Shown in pieces: positions 7,955 through 15,839 of a stretch of 64,000 bases of DNA (the first letter of the stretch is position 1; the number at the start of each line of letters is the position of its first letter). The position numbers and the translations under genes are program-made. The notes under the pieces were generated by a model that saw only the letters and a list, made by a program, of their open reading frames with translations, was not told the DNA's origin and did not search any database. Origin of the DNA: Kineosporia aurantiaca JCM 3230 (GTDB lineage: Bacteria > Actinomycetota > Actinomycetes > Actinomycetales > Kineosporiaceae); NCBI GenBank assembly GCA_000719025.1, contig JODP01000006.1:620001-684000 (forward strand). Reading direction: 5' to 3'.

Positions 7955-8641
7955 CTAGCTGGTGGTGTCGCCGGGCTCGCCGTGAGCCGCGGCGTGGTCG
8001 CCGGTGACCAGGAAGACCACCCGGCGGCAGACCCCGACCGCGTGGTCGCCGTAGCGCTCGTAGTACCGGCTCAGCAGGGTGATGTCGACGGCGGTCTCGA
8101 CGCCGTACGTCCATTCCGGGGACAGCAGCTTCGAGAACAGCTCGCGGTGCAGCCGGTCCATCTCGTCGTCGTCGGCCTCCAGGGCCTCGGCCGCGGCGAC
8201 GTCCCGGCTGGCGATGATCCCCCCGGTCTTGATCACCAGCTGCTCGGCGACGTGCCCCATCTCGACGATGTAGCTGCGCAGCTCGGCCGGCACCGCCGAG
8301 TTCGGGTAGCGCAGCCGGGCCAGCTTGGAGACGTGCCGGGCCAGGTCGCCCATCCGCTCCAGGTCGGCGCTCATCCGCAGGGCGGCGATCAGCGAGCGCA
8401 GATCGGTGGCGACCGGGGACTGCCGGGCGATCAGGACCAGCGCCCGCTCCTCCAGGTCGTGGTGCAGGGCGTCGACCTGCTCGTCGGCCGCGATCACGCT
8501 CTCGGCCAGACTCAGGTCGGCGTCCAGCAGGGCGGTGGTGGATCGGGCCATCGCCGAGCCGACCAGCCGGGTCATCTCGACCAGCTGGTCGTCGATGGAC
8601 TGCAGATCGATCTCGAACTGCTCGCGGATACCGCCGCTCAC
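7955..8641 (-). CDS. phoU: Phosphate transport/signalling regulator PhoU
   Basis: A 228-residue all-helical protein with two PhoU domains; each carries the E/D-rich metal-cluster motif (ADLERMGDLARHVSK near residue 93 and YYERYGDHAVGVCR near residue 192). PhoU links the Pst phosphate transporter to the SenX3/PhoR-type sensor kinase and keeps the response off when phosphate is plentiful. The GTG start at 8641 has a good AGGAG upstream. It is divergent from senX3-regX3, as in Streptomyces phoU-phoRP, and a candidate PHO box lies between them. No pst genes are in this window. Confidence 0.93.
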   Translation of the reverse strand: MSGGIREQFEIDLQSIDDQLVEMTRLVGSAMARSTTALLDADLSLAESVIAADEQVDALHHDLEERALVLIARQSPVATDLRSLIAALRMSADLERMGDLARHVSKLARLRYPNSAVPAELRSYIVEMGHVAEQLVIKTGGIIASRDVAAAEALEADDDEMDRLHRELFSKLLSPEWTYGVETAVDITLLSRYYERYGDHAVGVCRRVVFLVTGDHAAAHGEPGDTTS

Positions 8642-8706
8642 GGGGACTCCTGGATGCTTTGAGGGAAGGGTTCGACGGCGAACTTCGGCTCACCGTCGCA
8701 GTGGGC

Positions 8707-8735
8707 CGTGAATTGCTCCCGAGCTGGAGGTGAAC
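8707..8735 (-). promoter_or_regulatory. Candidate PHO box between phoU and senX3
   Basis: Read on the minus strand, three 7-base units spaced exactly 11 bases apart occur: GTTCACC (8735-8729), GCTCGGG (8724-8718) and ATTCACG (8713-8707). The first matches the Streptomyces PhoP half-site fully, the third in five of seven positions, and the middle one poorly. Position between phoU and the sensor kinase gene agrees with known autoregulation by PhoP/RegX3-type regulators. Another PHO-like half-site order may overlap upstream; binding is inferred. Confidence 0.45.
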
Positions 8736-8804
8736 AGGCGCCGAAGGGTTGACCCGGTGAGGGTCCTACGGTGCAAAACTGCGCGGGGAGCAGCTTACGC
8801 TGAC

Positions 8805-10118
8805 ATGGTGAGCACGCCCCTGGCCTTTGCCGTCGCCATCGGGATCGGCCTGGTCGTCGGGCTGGTCCTGGGCGTGCTGAGTGGTGCCGGTCGACCGAAC
8901 CGCGAGCCGCAGCCCGCCGCCCCCAACCCCACCGGCCCGCTCCCCGAAGGCGCGGCCGACGTCCTCAACGTCCTCGCCTCCGCCTCGGTGGTGCTCGGCA
9001 CCGACGGCCGGCTGATCAAGTCCAGCCCCGCTGCGCACGCCTTCGGCCTGGTCCGCGGGCGCGAGCTGGTGCACGCCGAGCTGCGCGAGATGGCGGCCGA
9101 GGCGGGCACCCTGGGCCTGGTCCGCGAGCGTGAGCTCGAGCTGCCCCGCGGCCCGCTCGGCCGGGGCCGGCTGATCGTCTACGCCCGGGTCGCCCCGCTG
9201 CGGCCCGACCTGGTCCTGGTGCTGGTCGAGGACCGCACCGAGGCCAAGCGGGTGGAGGAGGTCCGGCGCGACTTCGTGGCCAACGTCAGCCACGAGCTGA
9301 AGACCCCGATCGGCGCGCTCAGCCTGCTGGCCGAGGCGGTCGCCGACGCGGCCGACGACGCGGACGCGGTCCGGCACTTCTCCGGGCAGATGCAGCGCGA
9401 GTCGACCCGGCTGACCAAGCTGGTGCAGGAGATCATCGACCTGTCCCGGCTGCAGGTGGCCGACGCCCTGCACCCGCCCGAGCCGGTCGGCATCGACGAC
9501 GTGGTCTCCGACGCGGTGGACCGCTGCTCGATGGCCTTCACCGCCAAGAACATCGAGGTGGTGGTGGGCGGGGACCACGGCGCGGTGGTCTACGGCGACC
9601 ACAACCTGCTGGTCACCGCCGTCCGCAACCTGGTCGACAACGCCATCTCGTACTCTCCGGAGAGCACCCGGGTCGGAGTCGGGGTGCGCCGGGTCGGCGG
9701 GATCGTCGAGGTCGTGGTCAGCGACCAGGGCATCGGCATCGCCAGCACCGACCAGGACCGGATCTTCGAGCGCTTCTACCGGGTCGACCCGGCCCGCTCG
9801 CGGGTCACCGGCGGCACCGGGCTGGGCCTGAGCATCGTCAAGCACGTGGCCGCCAACCACGGCGGTGAGGTGATGCTCTGGAGCCGTCCCGGCCAGGGCT
9901 CGACCTTCACCCTGCGGCTGCCCGAGACCGTGCAGCCGACCGGTCCCCAGACCTGGGGCGCGGCCGAGCCCCCGGTCGTCCCGGTCACCCGGGACGGCGC
10001 CGGGGCACCGCCCCCGACCGCACCACCCGAGCCCGGTCCGGCCGCCCCGGCCGCCGGACCCGCTGAGAGAGGACTCCCGCAGGACGCGGGGTCCGCGCTG
10101 AAAGGAGCAACCCCGTGA
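8805..10118 (+). CDS. senX3: SenX3/PhoR-type sensor histidine kinase
   Basis: The 437-residue kinase has one N-terminal membrane helix (residues about 6-27), a PAS-like sensor region (about 55-150), the HisKA motif FVANVSHELKTP with the phospho-accepting histidine near residue 164, and an ATPase domain with NLVDNAISYSPE, FERFYRVD and GTGLGLSIVK. A Pro/Ala-rich tail follows. The ATG at 8805 is chosen because the membrane helix begins at once; an open frame continues back to 8730. The stop overlaps the regX3 start by four bases, so translation is coupled. Together with RegX3 and PhoU it should answer phosphate limitation. Confidence 0.92.
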   Translation: MVSTPLAFAVAIGIGLVVGLVLGVLSGAGRPNREPQPAAPNPTGPLPEGAADVLNVLASASVVLGTDGRLIKSSPAAHAFGLVRGRELVHAELREMAAEAGTLGLVRERELELPRGPLGRGRLIVYARVAPLRPDLVLVLVEDRTEAKRVEEVRRDFVANVSHELKTPIGALSLLAEAVADAADDADAVRHFSGQMQRESTRLTKLVQEIIDLSRLQVADALHPPEPVGIDDVVSDAVDRCSMAFTAKNIEVVVGGDHGAVVYGDHNLLVTAVRNLVDNAISYSPESTRVGVGVRRVGGIVEVVVSDQGIGIASTDQDRIFERFYRVDPARSRVTGGTGLGLSIVKHVAANHGGEVMLWSRPGQGSTFTLRLPETVQPTGPQTWGAAEPPVVPVTRDGAGAPPPTAPPEPGPAAPAAGPAERGLPQDAGSALKGATP

Positions 10119-10795
10119 CCCGCATCCTGGTGGTGGAGGACGAGGAGTCGTTCAGCGACCCGCTGTCCTACCTGCTGCGCCGAGAGGGCTACGAGGTCGC
10201 GGTCGCCGGCGACGGTCCGGCGGCCCTGGACGAGTTCGACCGCAACGGCGCCGACCTGGTCCTGCTCGACCTGATGCTCCCCGATCTGCCCGGCACCGAG
10301 GTCTGCCGTCAGCTGCGCACCCGGAGCAAGGTGCCGGTGATCATGCTGACCGCCAAGGACAGTGAGATCGACAAGGTGGTCGGCCTGGAGCTGGGCGCCG
10401 ACGACTACGTGACCAAGCCCTACTCCTCCCGCGAGCTGGTCGCCCGGATCCGCGCCGTGCTGCGCCGCGGGACCGAGCCGGAGGCGGCCGAGGGCGCCAC
10501 GGTCGAGGCCGGTCCGGTCCGGATGGACGTGGAGCGGCACGTGGTCACCGTGAACGGCGACGCCGTGCCGATGCCGCTGAAGGAGTTCGAGCTGCTCGAG
10601 CTGCTGCTGCGCAACGCCGGCCGGGTGCTGACCCGGATGCAGCTGATCGACCGGGTCTGGGGTTCGGACTACGTGGGCGACACCAAGACGCTGGACGTCC
10701 ACGTGAAGCGGCTGCGCGGCAAGCTGGAGCCCGACCCGGCCAGCCCGCGCTACCTGGTCACGGTGCGCGGCCTGGGCTACAAGTTCGAGGCCTGA
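10115..10795 (+). CDS. regX3: RegX3/PhoP-type OmpR-family response regulator
   Basis: A 226-residue response regulator: receiver domain at residues 1-115 with the acidic pair VEDEE, the phospho-accepting aspartate in LLDLMLPD and the conserved lysine in VTKPYSS; winged-helix DNA-binding domain at residues 130-226 ending in VRGLGYKFE. In actinobacteria this regulator controls phosphate-starvation genes through PHO-type direct repeats. It overlaps senX3 by four bases and is followed by a strong hairpin, so the operon probably ends here. Confidence 0.93.
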   Translation: MTRILVVEDEESFSDPLSYLLRREGYEVAVAGDGPAALDEFDRNGADLVLLDLMLPDLPGTEVCRQLRTRSKVPVIMLTAKDSEIDKVVGLELGADDYVTKPYSSRELVARIRAVLRRGTEPEAAEGATVEAGPVRMDVERHVVTVNGDAVPMPLKEFELLELLLRNAGRVLTRMQLIDRVWGSDYVGDTKTLDVHVKRLRGKLEPDPASPRYLVTVRGLGYKFEA

Positions 10796-10816
10796 GCGCT
10801 TCTGCAGGGCGGTACG

Positions 10817-10856
10817 ACGAAGGGCGGCACCCCTTTCCGGGGGTGCCGCCCTTCGT
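10817..10856. terminator. Bidirectional terminator hairpin after regX3
   Basis: A perfect 17-base-pair inverted repeat (10817-10833 with 10840-10856) with a six-base TTTCCG loop lies between the converging regX3 and lipoprotein genes. There is no long T tract, which is usual in high-GC actinobacteria. Confidence 0.8.
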
Positions 10857-10872
10857 GGCGTCCAGGGGCGGT

Positions 10873-11541
10873 TCAGCCGGCGGTGGGCGTCTGCGTGGCC
10901 GTGGCCTCGTCCTTCTTTTTCTTCTTCTTGCTGTTGTTCGTCGACTGCGGCGTGGCGCTGGAGTCGACCGAGGCCGCGTCGGTGGCGGTGGCGTCGGCCG
11001 AACCCGACGGTGAGCCGGTGGGCTCGGCGCTGGGCGTCTCGGTGGCGGCCGGCGGGGTGATGCCCGCGTAGTCGCCCTCCGGCGTCAGCACCGGGACGCT
11101 CAGGTCGACCCGGCCGCCGCTGGTGGTGGACGCGGTCAGGCCGGTCACGTCGCCGGGCGCCACGGCCAGGTCGGTGATGGTCACCGGGGTCTGGTTGTCG
11201 CCCGGGCCGAACTGCACGGTCTCCCCGGCGCCGACGGCGACCGTGGTCTGGCTGGGCTGACCGGTCTCCCCGACCGCGGCCTGCAGGTTGATCCGGGCGT
11301 CACTGGTGCCGGTGTTGATCACCGAGCCGATCAGCTCGGCCTCGGAGCCCTTGGCGGCGCCGATCACGATCAGGTTCCGCAGCCCCACGTCGGTACCCGG
11401 CAGATCGGCGTCGATGCCGTCGGACGCCGGGTAGGGCGTGCGGATCACGGCCGGAGAGGTGACCGCGCAGCCGGCCAGGCCCAGCGCGAGGACACCGGTG
11501 GCGAGGGCGGTCTTGGCGGCAACTACACGGGTGCGCTTCAC
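10873..11541 (-). CDS. Secreted lipoprotein of unknown function with a lysine-rich tail
   Basis: A 222-residue protein starting with a lipoprotein signal peptide: basic MKRTR, a hydrophobic run, and lipobox L-A-G-C near residue 25. The middle (residues about 30-150) is beta-rich and resembles the actinobacterial lipoproteins found between the PhoR/PhoP-type operon and carD. The C-terminal 70 residues are low-complexity Thr/Ser/Pro/Ala and include six consecutive lysines followed by DEATATQ. It should be anchored outside the membrane. No catalytic motif is visible and function is unknown. A copper-binding role was considered, but no Met/His motif is seen. Confidence 0.75.
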   Translation of the reverse strand: MKRTRVVAAKTALATGVLALGLAGCAVTSPAVIRTPYPASDGIDADLPGTDVGLRNLIVIGAAKGSEAELIGSVINTGTSDARINLQAAVGETGQPSQTTVAVGAGETVQFGPGDNQTPVTITDLAVAPGDVTGLTASTTSGGRVDLSVPVLTPEGDYAGITPPAATETPSAEPTGSPSGSADATATDAASVDSSATPQSTNNSKKKKKKDEATATQTPTAG

Positions 11542-11864
11542 GGCGCTGGCCTCCTGCGGAATCGAAAATGCGGACGCAGCCTATCGGGCGCCCCGGCGGC
11601 CGCTCAGCCACCCCACGCCGATTCGTCCCCGGACTTCATCGGCTGCCCGGCGATCGATCCGGAGGCCTGGGGAACAACGGTTGCCCGGACGGCCCGGACC
11701 TCCCGGTAGCCACGCACGGTGATCGCTCGAAACCACGCAGTGGTGCATCTTTTCCTGATGTCGTATCGTTGCTATGCCTCTGACCTGCGAAAATACTGAA
11801 GATCCTCTAGTCCGTCCGAGCCGGGACGTGGTAGTCTATGGTTCGGGAAAGGGGATACTTACAC
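11542..11864. other. Divergent intergenic region upstream of the lipoprotein gene and carD
   Basis: This 323-base gap separates the minus-strand lipoprotein gene from carD and must hold both promoters. The part nearer carD is less GC-rich (for example around 11750-11800). No convincing -35/-10 pair, operator or RNA gene could be assigned. The carD start is preceded by an AAAGGGGA sequence. Confidence 0.5.
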
Positions 11865-12347
11865 ATGGCTTTCATGGTCGGCGAGACTGTCGTTTACCCC
11901 CATCACGGGGCGGCACTCATCGAGGAGATCAAGACTCGCACTATCAAGGGCGAGGAGCGTCAGTACCTCGTTCTGAAGGTTGCTCAGGGAGATCTGACCA
12001 TCGAGGTGCCGGCGATGAATGTCGACCTCGTCGGTGTCCGTGACGTAGTGGGCCAGGAAGGTCTGGACCGGGTGTTCGAGGTGCTCCGCGCCCCCTATGC
12101 TGAGGAGCCCACCAACTGGTCCCGCCGGTACAAGGCCAACCTGGAGAAGCTCGCCTCCGGCGACGTCGTCCGGGTGGCCGAGGTCGTCCGCGACCTCTGG
12201 CGCCGCGACCAGGACCGTGGCCTTTCCGCAGGTGAGAAGCGCATGCTGGCCAAGGCGCGGCAGATCCTGGTGTCGGAGCTGGCGCTGGCCGAGCACACCA
12301 ACGAGGACAAGGCCGAGGCCCTCCTCAACGAGGTCCTGGCCTCCTGA
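11865..12347 (+). CDS. carD: CarD-family RNA polymerase-binding transcription factor
   Basis: The 160-residue product is very close to mycobacterial CarD: an N-terminal Tudor-like RNA polymerase interaction domain (VGETVVYPHHGAA, LKVAQGDLTIEVP) and a C-terminal helical DNA-binding domain with NWSRRYKANLEKLASGD and LSAGEKRMLAKARQIL. CarD stabilises open promoter complexes by contacting the beta subunit and the upstream edge of the bubble. The ATG at 11865 matches the family start; the frame upstream to 11838 is unsupported. Downstream order carD-ispD-ispF-cysS-rlmB is the actinobacterial norm, but here ispD is rearranged. Confidence 0.95.
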   Translation: MAFMVGETVVYPHHGAALIEEIKTRTIKGEERQYLVLKVAQGDLTIEVPAMNVDLVGVRDVVGQEGLDRVFEVLRAPYAEEPTNWSRRYKANLEKLASGDVVRVAEVVRDLWRRDQDRGLSAGEKRMLAKARQILVSELALAEHTNEDKAEALLNEVLAS

Positions 12348-12606
12348 TCCACCGGGCCGGATTTCCGGTCCCGTGATCTTCGTAAGCCCTTTGAATCCGG
12401 CGTCATCGCCGTTGATCGCCTCCGGTTCCCGATGAATCGGTGGGTGGTCCGCGACGATGGCGCCGGATTTATGTTTGGGCATTTTCGGTACCGCTGCTTC
12501 AATCAATGCGCTTCCGGTACGGCCGTCCGGGTGAATAGTTCGGATAACCGTCCCCGATGATCTTCTTTTCCGCTGGAATTCCCGCTTCCTCACGAGGTGC
12601 CCACCG

Positions 12607-13083
12607 ATGCCCACGGCATTTGTCGCGGTGATCCGCGCCGAACAGATTTCCCCCGACCTGGTCGCCGATCTGGCCACCGGGCTGACCGGTACCGGCGCCC
12701 GGGCGGTCCGCACCCTGGGCGACCTGACCGCCGGTCCCGGGTCCGGCCCGGAGGACGCGATCGCTGTGCTGATCGACCCGCCCCCGGCCGGGTCGGGCCA
12801 GGCTGAGCAGGTGGCGGCGGTGCTGGGGACCTACACGGCCCTGGGCGCGGGCGTGGTGGTGACCAGCGTCCGGCCGGTCACCGACACCCTCAAGCAGGTC
12901 GGCCCGGACGCGGCGCTGACCGGTACGGCCGACCGGGAGCACCACCGGGTCGTCGCGGCGCCTCTGGTGACCCGGCTGGGGCTGCTGCGGTCGGCCTTGG
13001 CCGCCCAGCCGCAGGCGCGCACGGCGGGGGAGATCCTGGCCGCGCTGGTGGCCGAGGGGGCCACCGTGGTGGCCGCCGGCTGA
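12607..13083 (+). CDS. IspD-like fragment retaining the arm motifs but lacking the nucleotide-binding part
   Basis: A 158-residue intact frame in the place where ispD normally follows carD. Residues about 48-140 align without gaps to the second half of IspD as I remember it: the VHDAARP region has become LIDPPPAG, then V-T-D-T-L-K (canonical TDTIK), then G-T-x-D-R thirteen residues later, as in normal IspD, whereas QTPQ has become AAPL. The N-terminal glycine-rich CTP loop and its Arg/Lys are absent. It cannot be a working cytidylyltransferase alone. The frame is uninterrupted, so it may be expressed; it could be a decayed original ispD or a partner subunit of the inverted ispD that ends at 13088. 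The start at 12607 follows GAGGTGCCC. Confidence 0.65.
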   Translation: MPTAFVAVIRAEQISPDLVADLATGLTGTGARAVRTLGDLTAGPGSGPEDAIAVLIDPPPAGSGQAEQVAAVLGTYTALGAGVVVTSVRPVTDTLKQVGPDAALTGTADREHHRVVAAPLVTRLGLLRSALAAQPQARTAGEILAALVAEGATVVAAG

Positions 13084-13087
13084 CCCT

Positions 13088-13822
13088 TCAGCGGGAGAGC
13101 AGGGCCTCGGCGCGGCTCATGTCCTCGGCGAAGGTGACCTTCAGGTTCTCCGGGTTGCCGGGTACGGCCACCACCCGCAGGCCCGGGCGCCCCTCGAGCG
13201 CGGCCGAGGTGTCGGTGCCCTCGCGCAGGGCCTCGGCGTAGGCCTCGAGCAGCGCAGTGGCGCGGAAGGCCTGCGGGGTCTGGACCCGGTGCAGGCTCTC
13301 GCCGGCCGTGGGCGGGGTGAGGCGACCGGCCTCGTCCACCGCCCAGACCTCCTTCTCCGGCAGCGTCGGCACCGCTCCGCCGTTGGCCGCCGCGGCCTGG
13401 ATGACGGTCTGCAGCAGCTCCGGGCCGGCCAGCGGGCGGGCTCCGTCGTGGATGGCCACCACCTGCAGCGAGCCGGCGCAGATCGGCCAGGACAGGTGGT
13501 CCAGCGCGTTCTGCTCGGACCGGTGCCGGGTGACCCCGCCGTGAATGATCTCGACCGGCAGCCGGATGCCCGCGGCCGCCACCGCCGCCTGGGCCGGCTC
13601 CTCGTCCTGCGGGCGGATCACCAGGACCACCCGGCCCACCTCCGGCACCTGGTCGGCCCAGGACAGCGCCCAGGAGACCACCGGCCGGCCGCCGAGCGGC
13701 AGGTACACCTTGTTCTGGCCGGCCCCGACGCGGGTGCCGCTGCCGCCGGCCAGCACCACGAACGCGGCGGCGCCGGGAGGGCACGCGGGTTCGGGGGAGG
13801 GGTGGGCTACCGGCTCGGTCAC
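13088..13822 (-). CDS. ispD: 2-C-methyl-D-erythritol 4-phosphate cytidylyltransferase-like protein, divergent form
   Basis: A 244-residue cytidylyltransferase with LAGGSGTRVG and NKVYLPL (CTP-binding Arg and Lys), HDGARP, VQTPQAF and a C-terminal NLKVTFAEDMSRAEALL. These fit IspD/TarI-type enzymes. In the MEP pathway IspD makes CDP-methylerythritol from MEP and CTP. Two expected features are missing: the TDTIK arm motif reads EKEVW, and the arginine of the DR-x-L segment before QTPQ is a glycine. These positions contact MEP in known IspD structures. The gene faces opposite to its neighbours, with a GTG start 35 bases from the ispF start. It may still be the functional ispD, perhaps with help from the fragment at 12607-13083, or it may have another polyol-phosphate substrate. 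Confidence 0.7.
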   Translation of the reverse strand: MTEPVAHPSPEPACPPGAAAFVVLAGGSGTRVGAGQNKVYLPLGGRPVVSWALSWADQVPEVGRVVLVIRPQDEEPAQAAVAAAGIRLPVEIIHGGVTRHRSEQNALDHLSWPICAGSLQVVAIHDGARPLAGPELLQTVIQAAAANGGAVPTLPEKEVWAVDEAGRLTPPTAGESLHRVQTPQAFRATALLEAYAEALREGTDTSAALEGRPGLRVVAVPGNPENLKVTFAEDMSRAEALLSR

Positions 13823-13856
13823 GGTTGCCGATTCTAGATGGTCCACACTGGCCGCC

Positions 13857-14378
13857 GTGAGTGAACCTTCAGCCAACGACCAGTTCGGCCCTTCGGCCCT
13901 GCCCCGCGTCGGCCTGGGCGTGGACGTGCACGGATACGCCCCCGAGGACTCCCCGCGGGTGCTCTGGCTGGCCGGGCTGGAATGGCCGGGGGAACGGGCC
14001 CTGGACGGCCATTCGGACGCCGACGTGGCCGCCCACGCCGCCTGCGACGCACTGCTGTCCGCGGCCGGGCTGGGCGACCTGGGCTCGCAGTTCGGCACCG
14101 CCCAGCCGGAGTGGGCGGGCGCGGCCGGGACGACGCTGCTGGCCGAGACCGCCCGGCGGCTGGCCGAGGCGGGCTGGGTGATCGGGAACGTGGCGATCCA
14201 GGTGGTCGGCAACCGGCCCAAGCTCGGCCCGCGCCGGGCCGAGGCCCAGGTCGTGCTGTCCAACGCCTGCGGGGCGCCGGTCACCGTGTCGGCCACCACC
14301 ACCGACGGTCTGGGCCTGACCGGCCGGGGTGAGGGCGTCGCGGCGATCGCGACCGCCCTGATCGTCGCCCGTCCGTAA
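13857..14378 (+). CDS. ispF: 2-C-methyl-D-erythritol 2,4-cyclodiphosphate synthase
   Basis: The 173-residue protein has the zinc-binding Asp-x-His in GVDVHGY, the HSDADV segment and the C-terminal ATTTDGLGLTGRGEGVAA block of IspF. It cyclises CDP-methylerythritol 2-phosphate, releasing CMP, in the MEP isoprenoid pathway; the active site is formed between subunits of a trimer. The GTG at 13857 is chosen because the frame upstream lies over the divergent ispD gene. The 34 bases between the two starts must hold a very compact promoter region or ispF is read from further upstream. Confidence 0.92.
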   Translation: MSEPSANDQFGPSALPRVGLGVDVHGYAPEDSPRVLWLAGLEWPGERALDGHSDADVAAHAACDALLSAAGLGDLGSQFGTAQPEWAGAAGTTLLAETARRLAEAGWVIGNVAIQVVGNRPKLGPRRAEAQVVLSNACGAPVTVSATTTDGLGLTGRGEGVAAIATALIVARP

Positions 14379-14411
14379 AAAAACGCTTGGTCAGCCCGGT
14401 AACCTTGACAG

Positions 14412-15839
14412 GTGAACCTCAGACTGTATGACTCCGCGACCCGGCAGGTACGGGACTTCGTCCCCCTCGTCGACGGCAAGGCGGGCATCTACGTCTGTGG
14501 GCCCACCCCGCAGAGCTCACCGCACCTCGGGCACGTTCGCGCCCAGGTGAACTTCGACGTCCTGCGGCGCTGGCTGATGCACAACGGGCTGCAGGTCACC
14601 TACGTCCGCAACGTCACCGACATCGACGACAAGATCCTCACCAAGGCCGCCGAGGCGGGCCGCGAGTGGTGGGCCCACGCCTTCCTGTTCGAGCAGGAGT
14701 TCACCGCCGCCTACGACGCGCTGAACGTGCTCCGGCCCACCGTCGAGCCCCGGGCCACCGGGCACATCACCGAGATGGTGGAGCTGGTCCAGCGGCTGAT
14801 CGAGGCCGGTCACGCCTACCCGGCGGCCGACGGGTCGGGCGACGTCTACTTCGACGTGCGCTCGTTCCCGGCCTACGGCGAGCTCACCCGGCAGAAGATC
14901 GAGGACATGGAGGCGGCGGCCGACACCGAGCCGAACGCCCGCAAGCGCGACGAGCGGGACTTCGCCCTCTGGAAGAGCGCCAAGCCGCAGGAGCCCGCCA
15001 CCGCGTCCTGGCCCGCCCCGTGGGGCCGGGGGCGTCCGGGCTGGCACCTGGAGTGCTCAGCGATGGCCGCGCGCTACCTGGGGGCCGAGTTCGACATCCA
15101 CGGCGGTGGGCTGGACCTGCGGTTCCCGCATCACGAGAACGAGCTGGCCCAGTCCCGGGCCGCCGGTGACCCGTTCGCCCGGTACTGGCTGCACAACGCC
15201 TGGGTGACGATGGCCGGCGAGAAGATGAGCAAGTCGCTGGGCAACACGCTGACCATCGCCGCGCTGACCGAGCGGGTCCGCCCGGCGGTGCTGCGGTACG
15301 TCCTGGCCACCCCGCACTACCGGTCGAACATCGAGATCAGCGACGAGTCGCTGGCCGACGCCACCGCGGCCTTCGAGCGGATCGAGAACTTCGTCCAGCG
15401 GGCGGCGGAACGACTCGGCGCCCCCGGGTCGACCGAGGTGGTGCCGTCGGCGTTCAGCACCGCGATGGACGACGACCTCGGCGTCCCCGCGGCCGTCGCC
15501 GTCCTGCACGAAACGGTCCGGGAGGGCAACCGCGCCCTGGCCGAGGGCGACACCGCGGCGCTGGAGCAGGCGCTGGGACAGGTGCGGGCGATGACGTCGG
15601 TGCTCGGCCTGGATCCGCTCGATCCGGCCTGGGGCGGCGGCGATCCGGCCGACGAACGGCAGACCGCCGCGCTGGACGTGCTGGTGCGGGCCGAGCTGGA
15701 CGCTCGCGCGGTCGCCCGCAAGGAAAGGGATTTCGCCACCGCGGATGCCATTCGCGACCGGCTGACCGCAGCCGGGGTGGTTGTCGAGGACACGCCGGAA
15801 GGCGCCCGCTGGAGTCTGGAGGCCCGCAGTGCCGGGTAA
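14412..15839 (+). CDS. cysS: Cysteinyl-tRNA synthetase
   Basis: A 475-residue class I synthetase with the HIGH-type motif PHLGHVRAQV near residue 37, the zinc ligands (C at YVCGPT, C at HLECSAM, HHENE) and the KMSKS motif GEKMSKSLGN near residue 270. It charges tRNA-Cys in the cytoplasm. The KMSKS order and the CGPTPQ start fit CysS rather than the mycothiol ligase MshC, whose sequence is shorter and differs at these motifs. The GTG at 14412 gives normal length. The rlmB start overlaps its end by 11 bases, so the genes are co-translated. Confidence 0.95.
   Translation: MNLRLYDSATRQVRDFVPLVDGKAGIYVCGPTPQSSPHLGHVRAQVNFDVLRRWLMHNGLQVTYVRNVTDIDDKILTKAAEAGREWWAHAFLFEQEFTAAYDALNVLRPTVEPRATGHITEMVELVQRLIEAGHAYPAADGSGDVYFDVRSFPAYGELTRQKIEDMEAAADTEPNARKRDERDFALWKSAKPQEPATASWPAPWGRGRPGWHLECSAMAARYLGAEFDIHGGGLDLRFPHHENELAQSRAAGDPFARYWLHNAWVTMAGEKMSKSLGNTLTIAALTERVRPAVLRYVLATPHYRSNIEISDESLADATAAFERIENFVQRAAERLGAPGSTEVVPSAFSTAMDDDLGVPAAVAVLHETVREGNRALAEGDTAALEQALGQVRAMTSVLGLDPLDPAWGGGDPADERQTAALDVLVRAELDARAVARKERDFATADAIRDRLTAAGVVVEDTPEGARWSLEARSAG

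Noticed and set aside
13088..14488. Longer 466-residue version of IspD
   Set aside because: The extension runs antisense through ispF and has no similarity to the family; the GTG at 13822 gives normal length.
14412..15839. Mycothiol ligase MshC instead of CysS
   Set aside because: Length of 475 residues, the KMSKS and zinc-site pattern, and the rlmB neighbour are those of CysS.
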